The notes under the pieces were generated by a model that saw only the letters and a list, made by a program, of their open reading frames with translations, did not search any database and was not told where the DNA came from. From Palsa-504 sp963808315 (lineage in GTDB: Bacteria > Actinomycetota > Actinomycetes > Streptosporangiales > Streptosporangiaceae): DNA of 64,000 nt. Position numbers and translations under genes: made by a program. Positions 7,620 through 17,548 of this stretch are shown in pieces (position 1 is the stretch's first letter; each line of letters starts with the position of its first letter). The stretch is from positions 1 through 64,000 of the forward strand of contig CAWEFK010000029.1 of the NCBI GenBank assembly GCA_963808315.1, in the 5' to 3' direction.

Positions 7620-10358
7620 TCACTCCTGGGCAAGTAGCTGAGCCGTGGGCAGCCGGCCGAGAAGGCGCGCGGGAAGCAGCGCGGCCAGGCAGGTCACGAG
7701 CACGCCGGCCGCGGCGGCCCCGGCCGCGACGGTGAACAGCAGCGGCGGGAGCTGCTGGGTGAAGGTGGCGGCGCCCGCCAGGCCGAGCGTGGCGCCGATG
7801 ACCGAGCCGGCGATCCGGGTCAGGACACCCTCGGTGATCATCAGGCGACGTAGCGTTGACTCGGGCCAGCCGAACGCGCGGATCGTCGCGAGTTCCGGCG
7901 CCCGTTCGGTGATGCTGATGAGCAGGGCGTCGGCGAGGGCCAGCACGCCCAGGATGACGGTCGCCGCCACCGCGACGTAGTCCACACCGCGGACCTGAAC
8001 CGTCACCACGTCGCCGAGCAGGGTGCCGACGACGGCACCGCGGAACGCAAGCGTGACCGCGACGAGCAGGGTGAGCGCGGTGACGCCGACGGCGAGGCTG
8101 AGCGCCCCGACCAGCGTCCGCCCAGGCGTGCGGAGCACGTTCACTACGGCCAGGCCGGTGATCCCGGACGGCTGGCGGGCGCGGCGGACGGCCAGCACCG
8201 GCGGCCGGACCGAGGCCATCGGGTCGGCGCGGGCGGCCAGAAAGGCCGGCACCGCGCCGGCCGCAATGGCCAGCACCATCGCGACCGGGATGGCCAGGGC
8301 CGCGCGGGCCGGGGAGGCGTGCAGTCCCAGCGCCGCGGCCAGCGGCAGGGACAGCAGCGCGCCGAGGATGCCCGCGATCAGGCCGGTCAGCGCCACCTCG
8401 CCGAGCACGACGGCGAACAGCCGGGCCCGGGTCCAGCCCAGGGCAGCCAGCACCCCGAGCTCCTGACGCCGCCCCCGGACCGCCGCGGTCGCGGAGTTGG
8501 CCACGAACAGCGCCAGACCACGAGGATCAGCACGAACAACGTAACGCTGCTGCGGTCAACGGCGTTCAGGATGGCGACCGCGACGCCCTTCTTGACCCAG
8601 CCTTCGGTGAGCAGCAGCGCGGGTGTGCCGTACTTGTCGGCCGGCAGCGCGACCGTGGTGGGCGCCGGGGAGGACCGGCCACGATGTCCACGGTCAGGTG
8701 GGTACGGAACTCGATCTGCTCGGCGACCGACTTGATCCGGTTGAGGGAGGCCGGGTCCGGGCCGGTGACCCCGGCGACCGGACCAGGATCACGCTGACCG
8801 GGGCGCGGGCGAGCTGCGCGCCGCCGGCGTATTTGCTGTTTTCTAGCGTGGGCAGCGCCGCCAGCGTGGTGATGAGCTGCACCGGCTGGCTTATCAGGCC
8901 GCCGAGGTTGAGACTGGGCAGCAGGTCAGAGCCGCGCAGCGCCTTCTGGCTGGCCGCATTGGCCGGCGCGGCCATCGTCGGCTGATACGGCCCGAGCGGC
9001 ACCCGGGACAGTGGATCGAAGGCGGCGACCTTGCTTTCGCTGAAGATCCCGACCAGGGTCGGCAACACCGCGTCCACCACATCGGCGGCCCGCAGGTGCT
9101 GCTGCAGGGTCCGGTACTGGCTGTCGGCGTCGTCCATCGGCGGGACGCTGAACGCTTGGGCAGAAGCCCATACCGAGACCGGGCTGCGCACCGGAGCGGG
9201 TACCAGGTCGCCGCCGCTGTCGCGACGGTAGCTCACCGGTCCGGCGGACCAGTACGCGGAAAGCATATTGTTCGAGGTACCGGACAGGTTTGGGGCCACC
9301 CAGCTGGTCCAGGAGGTACTGATACGCCTGCCGGGCGGTCGTCGTCGTGCTCAGCACCGTGTGGTCGGCCACCGTGGAGTCCCTGGCCATCGTGGCCGTA
9401 TCAAACACGGGCGGTGCCGAGGGCGCGGCCAGCTCCTGGACCTGGGTCGACGCGTACTCGCCGATGCCGCTATCCGCCGTGGCCAGCACCGGGAAGCGCC
9501 CCATTCGTGAAACCGTTATGGGGGGCTGGTCTGTCGTAGTTCTCTGGCAGGTACTGGCCCGAGGTCACCGCGTGGTTGAGGCCGTCCAGCCTGGCCTCGG
9601 CCTGCGGGTCGATCGCCGCAATCAGCATAGGGAACTGCCAGTTGACGCTGAAGCCCGCATGCCCGTTCAGGTTGGGGTAGCTGGTAGTTCCCGGCGGGGT
9701 TCCGTCGCCGTCGGCCTTCGACCAGCACGATGCTCTCACCTGCGCGGCGAAAGCTGAACGGGCTGGCCTCCGACCCGGATGCCGGGCACGGGATCACCGT
9801 CGATCCGCCCGGCATAGTCTCGGAGGTCGCACCATTAGTGAAGACTGAAGTGCACCCGGTCCGGTGTGACGTAGACGTACGAGGCGGGCTGCGGGATCCG
9901 GGTGGCGCCGTCCGCGCTCACCCAGGTCCTGCCGACACGGTAGAGCTGGCGGCCGGGCCGGGCGACGTCGGATGGGGGCAGCTGTACCGGGAACTGGGCT
10001 TGCATGAAGGTGTACCCCACCATGGCGATCGGCGCGGCCACCTGCACGCTGCCGATCCCCTGGATCTGGTGCCACTGGGCCAGGGTGATCCCGCCGTAGA
10101 TACCGGACAGGAAGTCCGGCTGCACGGTGCCGGTGGCCGACTCCAGGCTGCTCCGCGCCCCCGCTGGACGGACCAGGATGTCGTAGGCGGGCTGGAAGTG
10201 CGTGTTCACCGTGCCGATGGTGCGATCTGCGCGGTGCGGGCGGCGGCCGTCAGCACGGTGAAGGCCGTGGTCGCGACCAGCATCCCGGCGAGCAGGGCCA
10301 GCGTGCGGCCGACCCGGAACCGAAGCTGCGACCAGGCGAGTCTGCTCACTGCTGGCAT
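7620..10358 (-). CDS. FtsX-like ABC transporter permease, frame broken at several points
   Basis: A long MacB-type permease read leftward from ATG 10358 (MPAVSRLAWSQLRFRVGRT, then the first TM segment). The large extracellular region is split across frames, with breaks near 10220, 9830, 9690, 9480, 9200, 8780 and 8510. The C-terminal 294 residues are intact. They contain the FtsX core RGRRQELGVLAALGW, paired membrane helices and a second FtsX domain with ITERAPELATIRAFGWPEST, and end PTAQLLAQE. It forms an operon with the ATPase gene. Such systems drive mechanotransmission or export of lipoproteins or peptides. The number of shifts is the highest in the window, so true decay is plausible here. 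Confidence 0.75.
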
Positions 10359-10428
10359 CCTGCCAGGTCACCTGCGGGAAGCCGACGGTCGACGCAGCCC
10401 CTGATGAGAGAAAGCACGAGTGCGACCT

Positions 10429-10995
10429 ATGGCAACTGGTGAATCCGGTGACCTGGCGCCCGAGGGTGCCGTCCAGATCACGTTGCGGCCGATCGCGAGC
10501 AGTCTGCCCCCGGGTTTCTTTGCCTTCGGCGGAGGTACGACCCTGCTCACCGCGCTGGAGGCAGGGTGGGTACCGCTGACGGACGGCAGGCAGCTCATGG
10601 TGATGGTGCTTGCCTTCGTCGTGCCGCTGGAGGCGCTCGCCGGGGTATTCGCCTTCCTGGCCAGGGACAGCGGGGCGGCCACGGGCCTGACCTTGCTCGG
10701 GGCGGCGTGGGCGGCCACGGCCATCACCCTGGCTAGCGGCCCGCCAGGCGCGCGGAGCACGCCGCTCGCGGTCTTCTTGCTGACGCTGTCACCGATGATG
10801 TTCGTGATGTTCGCCGCGTCGCTGTCCGCCAAGCCGCTGTTCGGCCTGCTGCTGCTGGCCGGCGGCAAAGAAAGCACGCAGCGCTCGGTCTTGCCGATGG
10901 GCAGGCGCGGCATGGCGAGAACCTCACTTGATGGCGATCTTCAGCACCAGGTCCGGACAGCCAGCCAGGAACCCGGAGTACGGCGTCAGCTATGA
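10429..10995 (+). CDS. Small multi-pass membrane protein, SatP-like (GPR1/FUN34/YaaH resemblance)
   Basis: About 188 residues with roughly five hydrophobic segments. It starts with an ITLRPIASSLPPGFFAFGGGT stretch, which resembles a group of actinobacterial membrane proteins distantly related to acetate or succinate channels of the SatP class. The helical core continues with FVVPLEALAGVFAFLARDSG and LLTLSPMMFVMFAASL. After LLLLAGGKES the tail becomes polar and unlike a membrane protein, so a late frameshift near 10865 is likely. It diverges from the ABC permease gene with 70 bases between starts. Function is not established. Confidence 0.55.
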   Translation: MATGESGDLAPEGAVQITLRPIASSLPPGFFAFGGGTTLLTALEAGWVPLTDGRQLMVMVLAFVVPLEALAGVFAFLARDSGAATGLTLLGAAWAATAITLASGPPGARSTPLAVFLLTLSPMMFVMFAASLSAKPLFGLLLLAGGKESTQRSVLPMGRRGMARTSLDGDLQHQVRTASQEPGVRRQL

Positions 10996-11007
10996 CCCCC
11001 GCCGATA

Positions 11008-11358
11008 TCAGCCCGGCGCCGTCTGCCCGGTCAGAGCGGCTGCCAGGTCGGGATAGACCTCGATCACGCTATCCATGCCCGTCAGCGCGAACAATCGCCG
11101 CACCTGACTAGCGCCGATCACCGCCAGCACCCGCGCGCCGCCGGCCGCCGCGCGCTTGTGCGCGCCGACCAGGGCGTGCAGTCCCCTGGAATCACAGAAC
11201 ATCGTCTCGGACAAGTCCGCTATCACCGTGGCCGCCCCTTGGTCCAGCGCGGCTTGCAATTCAGCGCGCACCTGATCAGCGTTGGTGATATCGATCTCTG
11301 CAGGCATCCTGACCACGGCCGGCGGCCCGGTTTTCGCCCACTGGGACACGGCGGACAC
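11008..11358 (-). CDS. STAS domain anti-sigma factor antagonist
   Basis: Complete 116-residue single STAS domain. The family core includes VVRMPAEIDITNADQVRAEL, then ATVIADLSETMFCDSRGLHAL with the phosphorylatable Ser at residue 57 (DSxGL motif), and a C-terminal LFALTGMDSVIEVYPDLAAAL helix. Unphosphorylated proteins of this kind bind anti-sigma kinases and release a stress sigma factor. No kinase or sigma gene is adjacent. It resembles the STAS protein at 16936 closely, which suggests a paralogous family in this genome. Confidence 0.9.
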   Translation of the reverse strand: MSAVSQWAKTGPPAVVRMPAEIDITNADQVRAELQAALDQGAATVIADLSETMFCDSRGLHALVGAHKRAAAGGARVLAVIGASQVRRLFALTGMDSVIEVYPDLAAALTGQTAPG

Positions 11359-11566
11359 GGACGGGCACTCCTCACCGCAGCTAAGGGACGTCGCTGCCTT
11401 CCAGTATCCCTGGCGGGGCGGCCGACGGGCAAGCGCACCGAGCTGCCGGTCACCAGACTGCCGCCCCGGCTACAAGGAGGTGCCCGGCGGTTGGAATCTG
11501 TCTCGCATTGCCGGGTAACTGTCCCCCGCCAAGCAGGTACACGAGCCCCGTCCGATATGAGGTCCC

Positions 11567-11840
11567 ATGCCCGGTCCCGCCAATGAACGCCGCGATCAGG
11601 TCCGGCAGCAGGCAGATAACCTGCGTCGTCAAGCTGCCGAACTCGCCGATAGCGTGGCCTCACCGAAGACCAGGTCTCGCCACGCTGGAACGCGTGGCTG
11701 AGAACCGGTCACCAGAGCACGCCGCCCGGCTGCGTCAGCAAGCCGCCGAGGCTAGGCAATACGCCGTCAAGGAACGCCGCCGCTCCGCCGAGTATGAAAA
11801 AGACAGCGGCCAGGAAGAAGAGGCCGAGCCAGCCAGCTAA
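11567..11840 (+). CDS. Small charged helical protein (frameshifted)
   Basis: From ATG 11567 the frame reads MPGPANERRDQVRQQADNLR and continues as an amphipathic helix to about residue 33. It then needs two small shifts (near 11657 and 11685) to join with TLERVAENRSPEHAARLRQQ and the Lys/Glu-rich end DSGQEEEAEPAS. The whole is about 90 residues, almost entirely alpha-helical and likely coiled coil. I do not recognise a characterised family. Short proteins of this style occur in actinobacteria beside stress regulators. Confidence 0.5.
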
Positions 11841-11956
11841 TTCGGCTAGCGTGCCTGAGGACTGCTCCCGGCGCGGCCGGGTTCCCGGTGCGGTCACAGA
11901 CCGTCCGTGGCCCGGATGGTGGCGTAGGTAACCAGTCCGTAGAACAGGTGCGGGCC

Positions 11957-12911
11957 TCACGCCTCGCGCAGCCGGGGCAGCACCTGGCCGGCGTAGAACT
12001 CGAAGAAGCCAGCGTGCCCGGAGCCGACCTGGCTGACGTACACCTCGTCGAACCCGGCGTCGGTGTAGGCGCGGATCCCCTTGATGTGCTCCTCGGGCGA
12101 CGGGCCGCACGGCGCGGAGATCATGTCCTCGCGTCACCAGCTCCGACAGCTGCGCGAAGTGCCGGGGCAGCGGCAGCAGCTGGGCCGACTCGCCGGGGAT
12201 GACGTCGTTCGGCCAGAGCCGGTGCATGGTCTTGCGAGCCCGGGCGGCGTCGGTGTCCCAGCAGACCTTCAGGCCGCCCTGGACCGGCTTGCCGCCGCCG
12301 CCTGAGTCGCGGTAGAGCCGGACGAAGTCCGCGTTCGGCTGGACGCAGATGTAGCCGTCGGCCACCCGGGCGGCCAGCTTGATGGCCTTCTCGCCGAACC
12401 CGGACATGAAGACCGGCGGCGGTGAGCCGGGCACCGAGTACAGCCGGGCCGTGTCGATCCGGTAGTGCTGGCCGTGATGGGTGATGAGACGGCCGGTGAA
12501 CAGCTCCCGTATCGCCTCGACCGCTTCTTCGAGCATCTCCAGCCGCTCCTCCGCCGACGGCCACGCCGTCCCGAGGATGTGCTCGTTCAGCGCTTCCCCG
12601 CTGCCGACACCCAGCGTGAACCGGCCGTCGGTCAGCAGCGAGGAGGTGGCGGCCGCCTGGGCGATGATCGCGGGATGGGTCCGCAGCAGCGGGCAGGTCA
12701 CCGCCGTCGTAATGGGCAGCGAGGTGACCTGGGAGATGGCCCCGATCACCGACCAGACGAAGCTGCCCTCGCCCTGTTCGTCCAGCCAGGGATGGTAGTG
12801 ATCGGAGATCCACAGGGCGTCGAACCCTGCTTCCTCAGCCAGCCGGGCCTGCCGGACGAGTTCGGCGGGGCTGCTTTCCTCGGACGAAAGAAAATATCCG
12901 TAGCGTGTCAT
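11957..12911 (-). CDS. F420-dependent LLM oxidoreductase (G6PD-related class), one frameshift
   Basis: Leftward from ATG 12911 with an AAGGAG site. About 318 residues: RYGYFLSSEE, AEEAGFDALWISDHYHPW (the F420-site Asp and His region), TAVTCPLLRTHPAIIAQAAAT, and LGVGSGEALNEH, which is the phosphate-binding turn seen in F420-dependent glucose-6-phosphate dehydrogenase relatives. After ELVTRE the frame shifts near 12128 (one G missing) and finishes with CGPSPEEHIKGI and a YAGQVLPRLREA tail ending at 11957. The substrate is not predicted. It is divergent from the nuclease-fold gene at 13021. Confidence 0.85.
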
Positions 12912-13020
12912 GACGCGAGTCCGCTCCTTACAAGGATTGTCCTTCACTGGCCGGAAGGCAGGCCGCTCTACCCGCCGCCGTCACGCCTAATCCCGGCGCG
13001 GCCGGGTAGGGCACACCACC

Positions 13021-13806
13021 ATGCGATTCGCCACCCTGAACACCTGGGGAACCCGCGGACGATGGGACGCCCGGCGGGCGGTCCTGCGGGACGGCTTCAA
13101 CGCGCTCGACGCGGACATCATCGTGTTGCAGGAGACCATCTTGACCGGTGACGTCGACCAGGCGGCCGAGATGCTCGGTCCCGGCTACCACCTGGCCCAG
13201 CAGCAGGACCGCGAGCGGGACGGGCAGGGTATAACCACCGCGAGCAGGTGGCCGTTCGGGCGGGTCTGCGAGATCGACTTCCACCTCACCGGGCCGCACT
13301 CACGACTTCGCGTGCACCTGCCTGGTTACCGAGGTGCTAGGGCCGGAGCCGTTCGGCCGAATGTGGGTCGCGAATCACTTTCCCGACTACCAGCTCGACC
13401 ACGAAGCGGAACGGTGCCTGCAGTCTGCCGCGGCGGCCCGGGCTCTTGAGCGCCTGGTGGCCGACGCGCCGGGTCACGTGATCGTGGCCGGGGACATGGA
13501 CGCCGACGAGGGGTCCGACAGCATGCGGTTCTGGACCGGCCGGCACGTCATCGGCGACCTGAGCGTGTGCTACCGCAGCGCCTGGGAGTCGGTTCACCCG
13601 AGCGAACGGCTCGAGACGTTCACGCCGGAGAACCCGTACTCGGTGAACCCGGACTGGCCGTTCCGCGGCATCGACCACGTCCTGATCCGGTGCGGCGACT
13701 CCGGTGGCCCGTCGCTGGCCATCCGCGGCTGCCGCCGGACCTTCGACCACGGTAACGCCATCGCCAGCGACCACTACGGACTCGCCGTCGACCTCGCTGT
13801 TAAGCC
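13021..13806 (+). CDS. Endonuclease/exonuclease/phosphatase family protein, one frameshift
   Basis: About 260 residues with the EEP fold: N-terminal RFATLNTWG (metal-contacting Asn), DADIIVLQETI (metal-binding Glu), HVIVAGDMDAD (catalytic Asp-Asn/Asp pair), FRGIDHVLI and a final SDHYGLAVDL, the Asp-His catalytic pair. The frame breaks near 13300-13335, after FHLTGPHS. Beyond 13806 the frame stays open to 14089 without family resemblance, so a stop has probably been lost by a shift at the end. The substrate could be nucleic acid, a phospholipid or a phosphoinositide-like ester. It has no obvious operon partner. Confidence 0.8.
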
Positions 13807-13835
13807 CGATCCGGGCCGGGAAGATGTCGACGCCG

Positions 13836-13994
13836 ATGGACGAACCCAATCCCGCGTGGCCGGCAATGTCCTTGGCAAACAGCAGCGCGATCAGCCCCTT
13901 GACCGGGCCGGCCACCGCGAGACCAGATATCGGTATCCGGGGTCGCTCGAAGATGACCAAGGCGGAGCTGGTGAAGGCACTGCGAGACCACTAA
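13836..13994 (+). pseudogene. Rho-N-like domain remnant
   Basis: The last 20 codons read DIGIRGRSKMTKAELVKAL, a typical end of the small Rho termination factor N-terminal (SAP-like) domain. The same ending (LPGRSKMGRDELARKL) closes the intact gene at 43997. The upstream 30 codons show no similarity. Only the 3-prime part of a gene therefore remains, overlapping the run-on of the nuclease-fold frame. Confidence 0.5.
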
Positions 13995-14132
13995 GCCGAT
14001 CGGATTGCCCGGCTCTGGCGGTGACAAGGCAGAGTCGGCCCGGGCCGGCGAATCGCAGGCCAGCGGCCAGGCCGCTGCACCGGGGCTGACTACAGGTACA
14101 TCCGGGCCGCCATGCCGGTAAAACTTCCGCCA

Positions 14133-14513
14133 TCAGGTGCTGCTCAGCAGGCGGGCGAACGGCCCCTTGCCGTCGTCAGTGTCACTGGCGGGCGCGGGCA
14201 GGGTCCAGGCGTCGACAGCTTCCAGGCTGATGCGCCACAGGCGCCCCTCGTCGGCCCGGATATGCAGATAGTGGCCGGACTCGGCCTCGGTGTCCTTGAC
14301 GTACTCCTTGCCCAGCAGGCCCGAAGACGGCTCCAGCGCGGTCATGAGCGGATTCTGCCCGACCAGTTCACCGAAGTACAGGCGCTCACCGAGCAGGACT
14401 CCGGTCAGCTGCATACCGTGCACGGTAACGGTAAGGGGTACAGTCGCGTTCTCCGACTCGTTGATCGCCCGGACCAGCTGACGCAGGACCGGATCGGTGT
14501 CGTGCTTAGCCAT
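14133..14513 (-). CDS. GvpU-like gas vesicle accessory family protein
   Basis: Complete 126-residue protein from ATG 14513 with an AAGGAG site. The layout resembles GvpU: an N-terminal helix (DPVLRQLVRAINES), a beta pair TVPLTVTVHGMQLTGVLLGERLYFG split here by family position, then HYLHIRADEGRLWRISLEAVDAW. No other gvp genes are in the window, and in many actinobacteria such proteins occur alone, so a role in gas vesicles is not supported. The family assignment is by overall pattern and is moderate. Confidence 0.5.
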   Translation of the reverse strand: MAKHDTDPVLRQLVRAINESENATVPLTVTVHGMQLTGVLLGERLYFGELVGQNPLMTALEPSSGLLGKEYVKDTEAESGHYLHIRADEGRLWRISLEAVDAWTLPAPASDTDDGKGPFARLLSST

Positions 14514-14664
14514 GGAAGTGGCTCCTTTCGTAGTTACGGCCTGACCCGGCTACCCGCTGCAGACCGGATGACACAAGCCGTCCGGCCCGTTCGCGAGGGC
14601 CGGACGCCACGACCGGCGTCACGGAGCCTGGAGCGCCGGAGCACGCCAAGTTACTACTGGCAGC

Positions 14665-14800
14665 TCAATGCCGCTGAGCCCAGTCTTGTACGGCAAGGAG
14701 GGCGTCCTGCCGGAGTTCTCCCCGGTCGGCGTCTTCGCGCATCGACCGGCGCTCGGCCGGAAGCCCGAGTTCGCCGTAGAAGCCAAGATCCTGCGAAGTC
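14665..14800 (-). pseudogene. C-terminal remnant of a nucleoside deaminase
   Basis: The last 45 codons before the stop at 14665 read DLGFYGELGLPAERRSM, then a basic-acidic helix ending VQDWAQRH. The intact deaminase at 42937-43425 ends DLAIYDELSRPAERRSM and VLRDWARRSGN at the same place. The catalytic HAE and PCxxC parts are missing. It is a decayed paralogue of that gene. Confidence 0.6.
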
Positions 14801-15294
14801 GCATTCCCGCGAGGTCGCGTCAACCGCTCCGGGCCCTGGCGCGTGTCTGGGTGGACCCGGCTCATGGAGCAACTAGCTGGCCAGTCCCCGGCTACTGCCA
14901 TCGTGGCCGACTCCGGCGACCTGCTCGGCGGCGACATCGGTCACCAGGTCAAGACCCCGACCCGAAATGCTGTGCTCCCTGGTTAGCACTGAGATGTGCG
15001 GGCCGCTCCCGGGCACCCGGAGCAACTGGCGGTGCACGCGGTTGCCACCGGCACGGCTATGCGGCGGCAGCTGACGCCATCTGGCGCTGGCCAGTCCTTC
15101 GCCGGTCTGGCGGTACCGATGCAGCGGACCGCGGTTCCGGGCGCAACCCTTCACCCACAACATCCCGGGTCCCCACGCCGCGAAGGGCGGGTTCGGGGAG
15201 TTACGGTTACTCCGGCGGCGGGGCCGGGGAGGATACTCCCGTTTTCCCGGGGCTGCTGCGGGCTCGTAACTGCTGGCCTGGTGATTGTCTCGGG
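14801..15294. other. Intergenic stretch without a recognised gene
   Basis: About 490 bases between the deaminase remnant and the end of the GAF-ANTAR gene. All frames look like chance high-GC frames. No hairpin with a strong stem stands out. Confidence 0.4.
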
Positions 15295-16027
15295 TCAGGG
15301 GTTGAAGGGGGGTGGCTGCGGGGGGTGTCCGGTGAGGCCGGTGATGATCTGCTCGGCGACCTGGCGGAGCTTGATGTTGCGGTTCTGGGAGGCTGACCGC
15401 AAGACGTCGAAGGCGTCGGTGGCGGTGCACCGCTGCTGGGCCATGATCACGCCGATGGCCTGGTCGATGACGGCGCGGGAGGCCAGCGAGGCGCGCAGCT
15501 GGCCGGTCAGCACGGATTGCGCGGCCAGCCGGGCGGCGATCCCGACCGCGACGGACGCGTCGGCGGCAAACCGCTCGGCCAGCCGGGTCTGGGGCTGGCC
15601 GAAGAAGCGCGGCTGGTCGGAGTACAGGTTGAGCGCGCCGATCGTGCGGTCCGGGAGCGGTCAGCGGCGTCGACAGCGAGGACCGGACGCCGTTGGCTAG
15701 CGCCCGGACGGCGTAGTCGCGCCAGCGCGGGTCGGTGGCCAGGTCATCGATGCGGATCTGCTCGCCGGTGCGCAGCGCGGTCAGGCAGGGTCCGTGGTCC
15801 AGGCCGTACTGGAGCTCGTCGGTCTGGGCGGCGTTGGCGTCGGAACTGGCCACGGTCAGCGGCCTGCCGTTCGGCTGCAGGGTGATCCCGCACGACAGCC
15901 CCTGGCCCAGCTCGCGGGCGGCCAGGACCGCCAGTTCCTGCAGGAACCCGTCGATGCTCTCGGTGCCCAGCAGCACCGCCTGCAACTCGGTGATGCTGGC
16001 CCGGAAATCAGAGGTTTCCTCAGTCAT
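15295..16027 (-). CDS. GAF and ANTAR domain transcription antitermination regulator, one frameshift
   Basis: Leftward from ATG 16027, about 243 residues. The N-terminal GAF domain has LGQGLSCGITLQPNGRPLTV, then YGLDHGPCLTALRTGEQIRI (the ligand-lid motif) and VRSSLSTPLTA. The frame breaks near 15660. The C-terminal ANTAR domain reads VIDQAIGVIMAQQRCTATDAF and ends near GLTGHPPQPPPFNP. ANTAR proteins bind tandem RNA hairpins and prevent transcription termination. A similar protein lies at 23213 and a divergent one at 24981, so a small family is present. The signal is unknown. Confidence 0.85.
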
Positions 16028-16334
16028 GGCCCGCGGCCCGTCCCGACAGCCTGCGGCAGCAGGTTCTCGTGGTCACCCACGCTCCGGGACGGACCGCCTG
16101 GACGGCGGGCGCGGCATGCCTCGAAGGCAGACCACCAGGCTACTCCCGACCGGGAACGGCAAACGCCGGCAGCAGGCCGGCGTGCCCCGCCTCCGGCACC
16201 CGGACGCGGCCGCGCGGGGGACGGCCGGGTTGGCAGGCCACGCCGGCCCGGGTGATAATCAGGTAGCGGCACATAGCGTTTTGCCCGGGTCCTGATGCGC
16301 GGCCTGTCCCTTCAGCGTGCCAGGCGGGGTCAGC

Positions 16335-16943
16335 GTGCGGACGGATGATTTTCCCTTTCCTCAGGACAGCAGCGGTATCCCGGCCGTGGCGGTGCCCGAT
16401 GACGGCGGCCTGCGGATTACCTGGGATGCCGGGCCGCCGCGGCTGGTGCTGGCCGGGGATATCGACCTGACCAGCCGCGGTGCCCTGTCCTCGGCCCTGG
16501 CCCAGGCCAGGGCGGCAGACGGCACCAGCCCGGTCCGCATCGACATGGCCGGGGTGAGGTTCTGCGACGTGGCGGGCCTGCGCCTCATCCTGCACGGTGG
16601 TGACGGGCAGCCCGCTCCCGCCTGGGCCACCGTGCAGAACCTCCCGCCGCACCTGCACAAGCTGTCCGGCCTGCTGCCCGGAGAGCCGGCCGGGGGACCG
16701 GTCAACGGCGCGGCCGACCAGCCCGGCACCGGCACCGGCCGCCCGGGTCAGGTGACCCGGTCCCGGACCGGCGGCAGCGCCCGGACCCCGGCCGCGCTGG
16801 ATGACCCGGCCGCGACGCCCTCGCCTGCGGCAAGAGCGGGGCAGGAAGGTGTCCCGGGCCGCGAGATGCAGCCTGTCCCGCGACCAGCCCTACTCGGCCG
16901 CCGCCGCCGTGCGCGCAGCCGCAGGAGGCGCGCCGATGCGTGA
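16335..16943 (+). CDS. STAS domain protein with Val in place of the phosphorylatable Ser
   Basis: From GTG 16335, about 200 residues. The STAS core runs from about residue 24 to 110: LRITWDAGPPRLVLAGDIDL and then VRIDMAGVRFCDVAGLRLIL. At residue 79 the usual DSxG serine is Val (CDVAG), so the normal kinase switch cannot work. The last 90 residues are Pro/Gly/Arg-rich and probably disordered, or read in a shifted frame. The stop overlaps the start of the next STAS gene (ATGCGTGA), which implies translational coupling. The pair could form an anti-sigma buffer with one fixed and one switchable partner; that role is inference. Confidence 0.7.
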   Translation: MRTDDFPFPQDSSGIPAVAVPDDGGLRITWDAGPPRLVLAGDIDLTSRGALSSALAQARAADGTSPVRIDMAGVRFCDVAGLRLILHGGDGQPAPAWATVQNLPPHLHKLSGLLPGEPAGGPVNGAADQPGTGTGRPGQVTRSRTGGSARTPAALDDPAATPSPAARAGQEGVPGREMQPVPRPALLGRRRRARSRRRRADA

Positions 16944-17364
16944 CGGCGGGTTTCCGGTGGAGCTGGCCGGGGGCGTGCCGGTCGTGGCCGCGCCCGCCGA
17001 GATCGACATCACCAACGCCGAGGCGCTGCGGTCAGCCCTGCTCACAGCAGCCGAGAACGGGCCCGGCACGCTCGTGGTCGACATGACCCTGACCCGGTTC
17101 TGCGACTCGGCCGGACTGCACACCCTGATCGCCGCGCACCGCAGAGCCCGGGCCGACGGCGGTGAGGTACGGCTGGTCATTCCCGGCACCCCCGTCCTGC
17201 GGGTCTTCGCGCTCACCGGCATGGACCGCGCGATCCCCAACTTCACCACCCTGGCCGATGCCCTGGCCCAGCCGACCGCCCCCGCAGACGGCCGACGCCG
17301 CCACCGCACCCAAGGAGATGCCCGTGCCGAAGACCAGCCGGTACCGCCCGCCGCCAGCCGGTGA
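16936..17364 (+). CDS. STAS domain anti-sigma factor antagonist
   Basis: 142 residues from ATG 16936 with a GCAGGAGG site. Canonical core: VVAAPAEIDITNAEALRSAL, TLVVDMTLTRFCDSAGLHTL with phosphorylatable Ser58, and VLRVFALTGMDRAIPNFTTL. The last 30 residues are a low-complexity basic tail that overlaps the start of the ChaB gene. It is almost a paralogue of the protein at 11008. The gene is coupled to the preceding STAS gene lacking the Ser. Confidence 0.85.
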   Translation: MRDGGFPVELAGGVPVVAAPAEIDITNAEALRSALLTAAENGPGTLVVDMTLTRFCDSAGLHTLIAAHRRARADGGEVRLVIPGTPVLRVFALTGMDRAIPNFTTLADALAQPTAPADGRRRHRTQGDARAEDQPVPPAASR

Positions 17365-17548
17365 ACTGCCGGGCACCCTCAAGCGCTCACCGCAGGAGGC
17401 CCAGGAGATGTTCACCACGGCACTCGCCAGCGCCAGGCAAAAACACGGAGAGGGCGACCAGGCGGTCCGCGCCGCGTACGCCGAGCTCAAGCGGAGGTTC
17501 GAAAAACGCGGCGACCAGTGGATCCCCAGACAAGACCAGCCCCGCTGA
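17324..17548 (+). CDS. chaB: ChaB family protein
   Basis: 74 residues from GTG 17324. AAGGAG sits at 17312-17317, 6 bases before this GTG, while the ATG at 17318 would touch it, so the GTG start is preferred. The sequence has LPGTLKRSPQEAQEMFTTAL, then an Ala/Lys helix and VRAAYAELKRRFEKRGDQW. This matches the ChaB fold (about 60-80 residues). The family's biochemical role is unsettled; it was named from a cation-transport locus. It overlaps the preceding STAS gene by about 40 bases. Confidence 0.85.
   Translation: MPKTSRYRPPPAGELPGTLKRSPQEAQEMFTTALASARQKHGEGDQAVRAAYAELKRRFEKRGDQWIPRQDQPR

Noticed and set aside
14133..14513. Gas vesicle gene cluster
   Set aside because: Only one GvpU-like protein is present; no gvpA, gvpF, gvpN or other structural genes are seen.
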